This document shows positions 6,181 to 6,609 of a DNA stretch of 6,609 nucleotides, piece by piece (positions within the stretch are counted from its first letter, which is position 1; the number at the start of each line of letters is the position of its first letter). The notes under the pieces were generated by a model. It searched no databases. It saw only the letters and a program-made list of their open reading frames with translations, and was not told where the DNA came from. Source of the stretch: Euryarchaeota archaeon UBA501 (GTDB taxonomy: Archaea; Thermoplasmatota; Poseidoniia; Poseidoniales; Thalassarchaeaceae); NCBI GenBank assembly GCA_002505685.1, contig DAVT01000130.1, forward strand, positions 1 through 6,609, read 5' to 3'. The translations under genes and the position numbers were made by a program.

Positions 6181-6187
6181 CTTAATA
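6181..6187 (+). promoter_or_regulatory. Candidate TATA-like element of the second secreted-protein gene
   Basis: CTTAATA lies about 39 nt before the ATG at 6221, the same core (TTAA) and distance as at 3084-3089 and before lipA. It follows the terminator-like hairpin. The predicted leader would be about 10 nt and lacks a clear Shine-Dalgarno; GGAG at 6201 is 16 nt from the ATG, too far to be convincing. Confidence 0.4.
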
Positions 6188-6220
6188 CCCTGATGGGCAC
6201 GGAGATGACTGGGTTCAGCC

Positions 6221-6609
6221 ATGCCTACGAACGTATCTTCCTCCTCGGTCGCCGCCGGATTGACACTGCGAACGCAGAAATCCAAAGCGATTGGATTGAC
6301 TTTATTGATGATTTTCTCAATCCTCGCAACCTTCCAATTTGCGAGTTGGGAAGCTGCCGCTTCAACCGATCAGGATCGAGATGGTTTGACGCTTGGGCTT
6401 GAATTCCTTCTAAACACCCAACCTACAGATTGGGATAGTGATAACGATGGGTTGCCAGATGGTTGGGAGTACATGTATGGCCTAGATCCATTGGATGCAT
6501 CCAGCCTAGGTAATGATGGTGCTTCAGGCGACCCTGACGGAGATGGTCTCACCAATCTCCAAGAGTACACCTACAAGGAACCGTCATCTTGGGATTTGTC
6601 TAGCACCCC
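6221..6609 (+). CDS. Secreted protein with thrombospondin type 3-like Asp repeats (N-terminal part)
   Basis: The frame is open from ATG 6221 to the window edge, giving 129 residues plus two bases. An in-frame TGA at 6206 and the absence of any earlier start fix the beginning. Residues 1-22 are polar with Arg17, Lys20 and Lys22; a hydrophobic run (23-41, IGLTLLMIFSILATF) and AAAS (45-48) form a likely signal peptide. The mature part begins at once with Asp repeats: DQDRDGLT (50-57), DSDNDGLPDGWE (72-83) with YGLDPLDAS (86-94), and DPDGDGLTNLQEY (104-116). This D-x-D-x-D-G pattern is that of TSP3-like calcium-binding repeats, often found in adhesins and in spacers of large secreted proteins and hydrolases. 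The remaining domains are outside the window, so the function is unknown. It probably works at the cell surface like its upstream neighbour. Confidence 0.85.
   Translation, partial: MPTNVSSSSVAAGLTLRTQKSKAIGLTLLMIFSILATFQFASWEAAASTDQDRDGLTLGLEFLLNTQPTDWDSDNDGLPDGWEYMYGLDPLDASSLGNDGASGDPDGDGLTNLQEYTYKEPSSWDLSST

Noticed and set aside
6115..6402. 95-codon plus-strand frame with TTG start overlapping the end of the surface-protein gene
   Set aside because: It runs through the terminator-like hairpin and the second promoter, its protein has no recognisable pattern, and the +1-shifted frame from ATG 6221 encodes a signal peptide and Asp repeats.
1..6609. CRISPR array, phage, toxin-antitoxin or defence system
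   Set aside because: No regularly spaced repeats, nuclease, transposase, integrase or small toxin-antitoxin pair could be found on either strand.

Overview
The window most likely comes from an uncultured archaeon. A marine Thermoplasmatota lineage such as Poseidoniales (Marine Group II) is the best guess, but that is an inference from gene style and not a database result. The support is as follows. The tRNA-Leu has an archaeal-type D arm (GCC-AAGCCTGG-C-CAAC-GGC) and a genome-encoded CCA. TATA-like elements sit about 40 nt before three start codons, and a fourth gene looks leaderless. Two adjacent genes encode secreted proteins of the large, beta-rich, Asp-rich kind common in those archaea. 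Base composition is moderate throughout.

Layout. Positions 1-2032 form a minus-strand operon. It starts with lipA (lipoyl synthase, 2032 down to 1046) and continues, through a 4-bp ATGA overlap, into bkdA1 (E1-alpha of a branched-chain 2-oxoacid dehydrogenase, 1049 down to the window edge). The last ~60 residues of bkdA1 lie outside the window. Positions 2033-2139 are a divergent promoter region with a perfect 8+8 bp palindrome. Positions 2140-2892 (plus strand) encode an NADPH-type short-chain dehydrogenase most like the pteridine reductase (PTR1/FolM) branch. tRNA-Leu(UAA) follows at 2925-3011. A short intergenic stretch with small inverted repeats and a candidate promoter leads to a ~1000-residue secreted protein (3125-6118) anchored by one C-terminal membrane helix with a very acidic cytoplasmic tail. 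A strong terminator-like hairpin (6133-6151) lies just after it. At 6221 a second secreted protein begins, with thrombospondin-type-3-like Asp repeats, and runs off the window.

How the genes fit together. LipA inserts the two sulfurs that turn octanoyl groups into lipoyl groups on the E2 protein. E1-alpha is part of the enzyme that loads acyl groups onto that lipoyl arm. Their overlap therefore links cofactor maturation to 2-oxoacid (probably branched-chain) oxidation; E1-beta, E2 and E3 would be expected beyond position 1. The SDR shares the control region but has no obvious pathway link, except that pterin chemistry is also cofactor metabolism. The two plus-strand secreted proteins look like a cell-surface module, with beta-sandwich repeats and probable calcium-binding loops, whose ligand cannot be read from the sequence.

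No CRISPR array, insertion sequence, transposase, phage gene or defence system is visible. All stretches without a gene are under 130 bases and are described in the entries.
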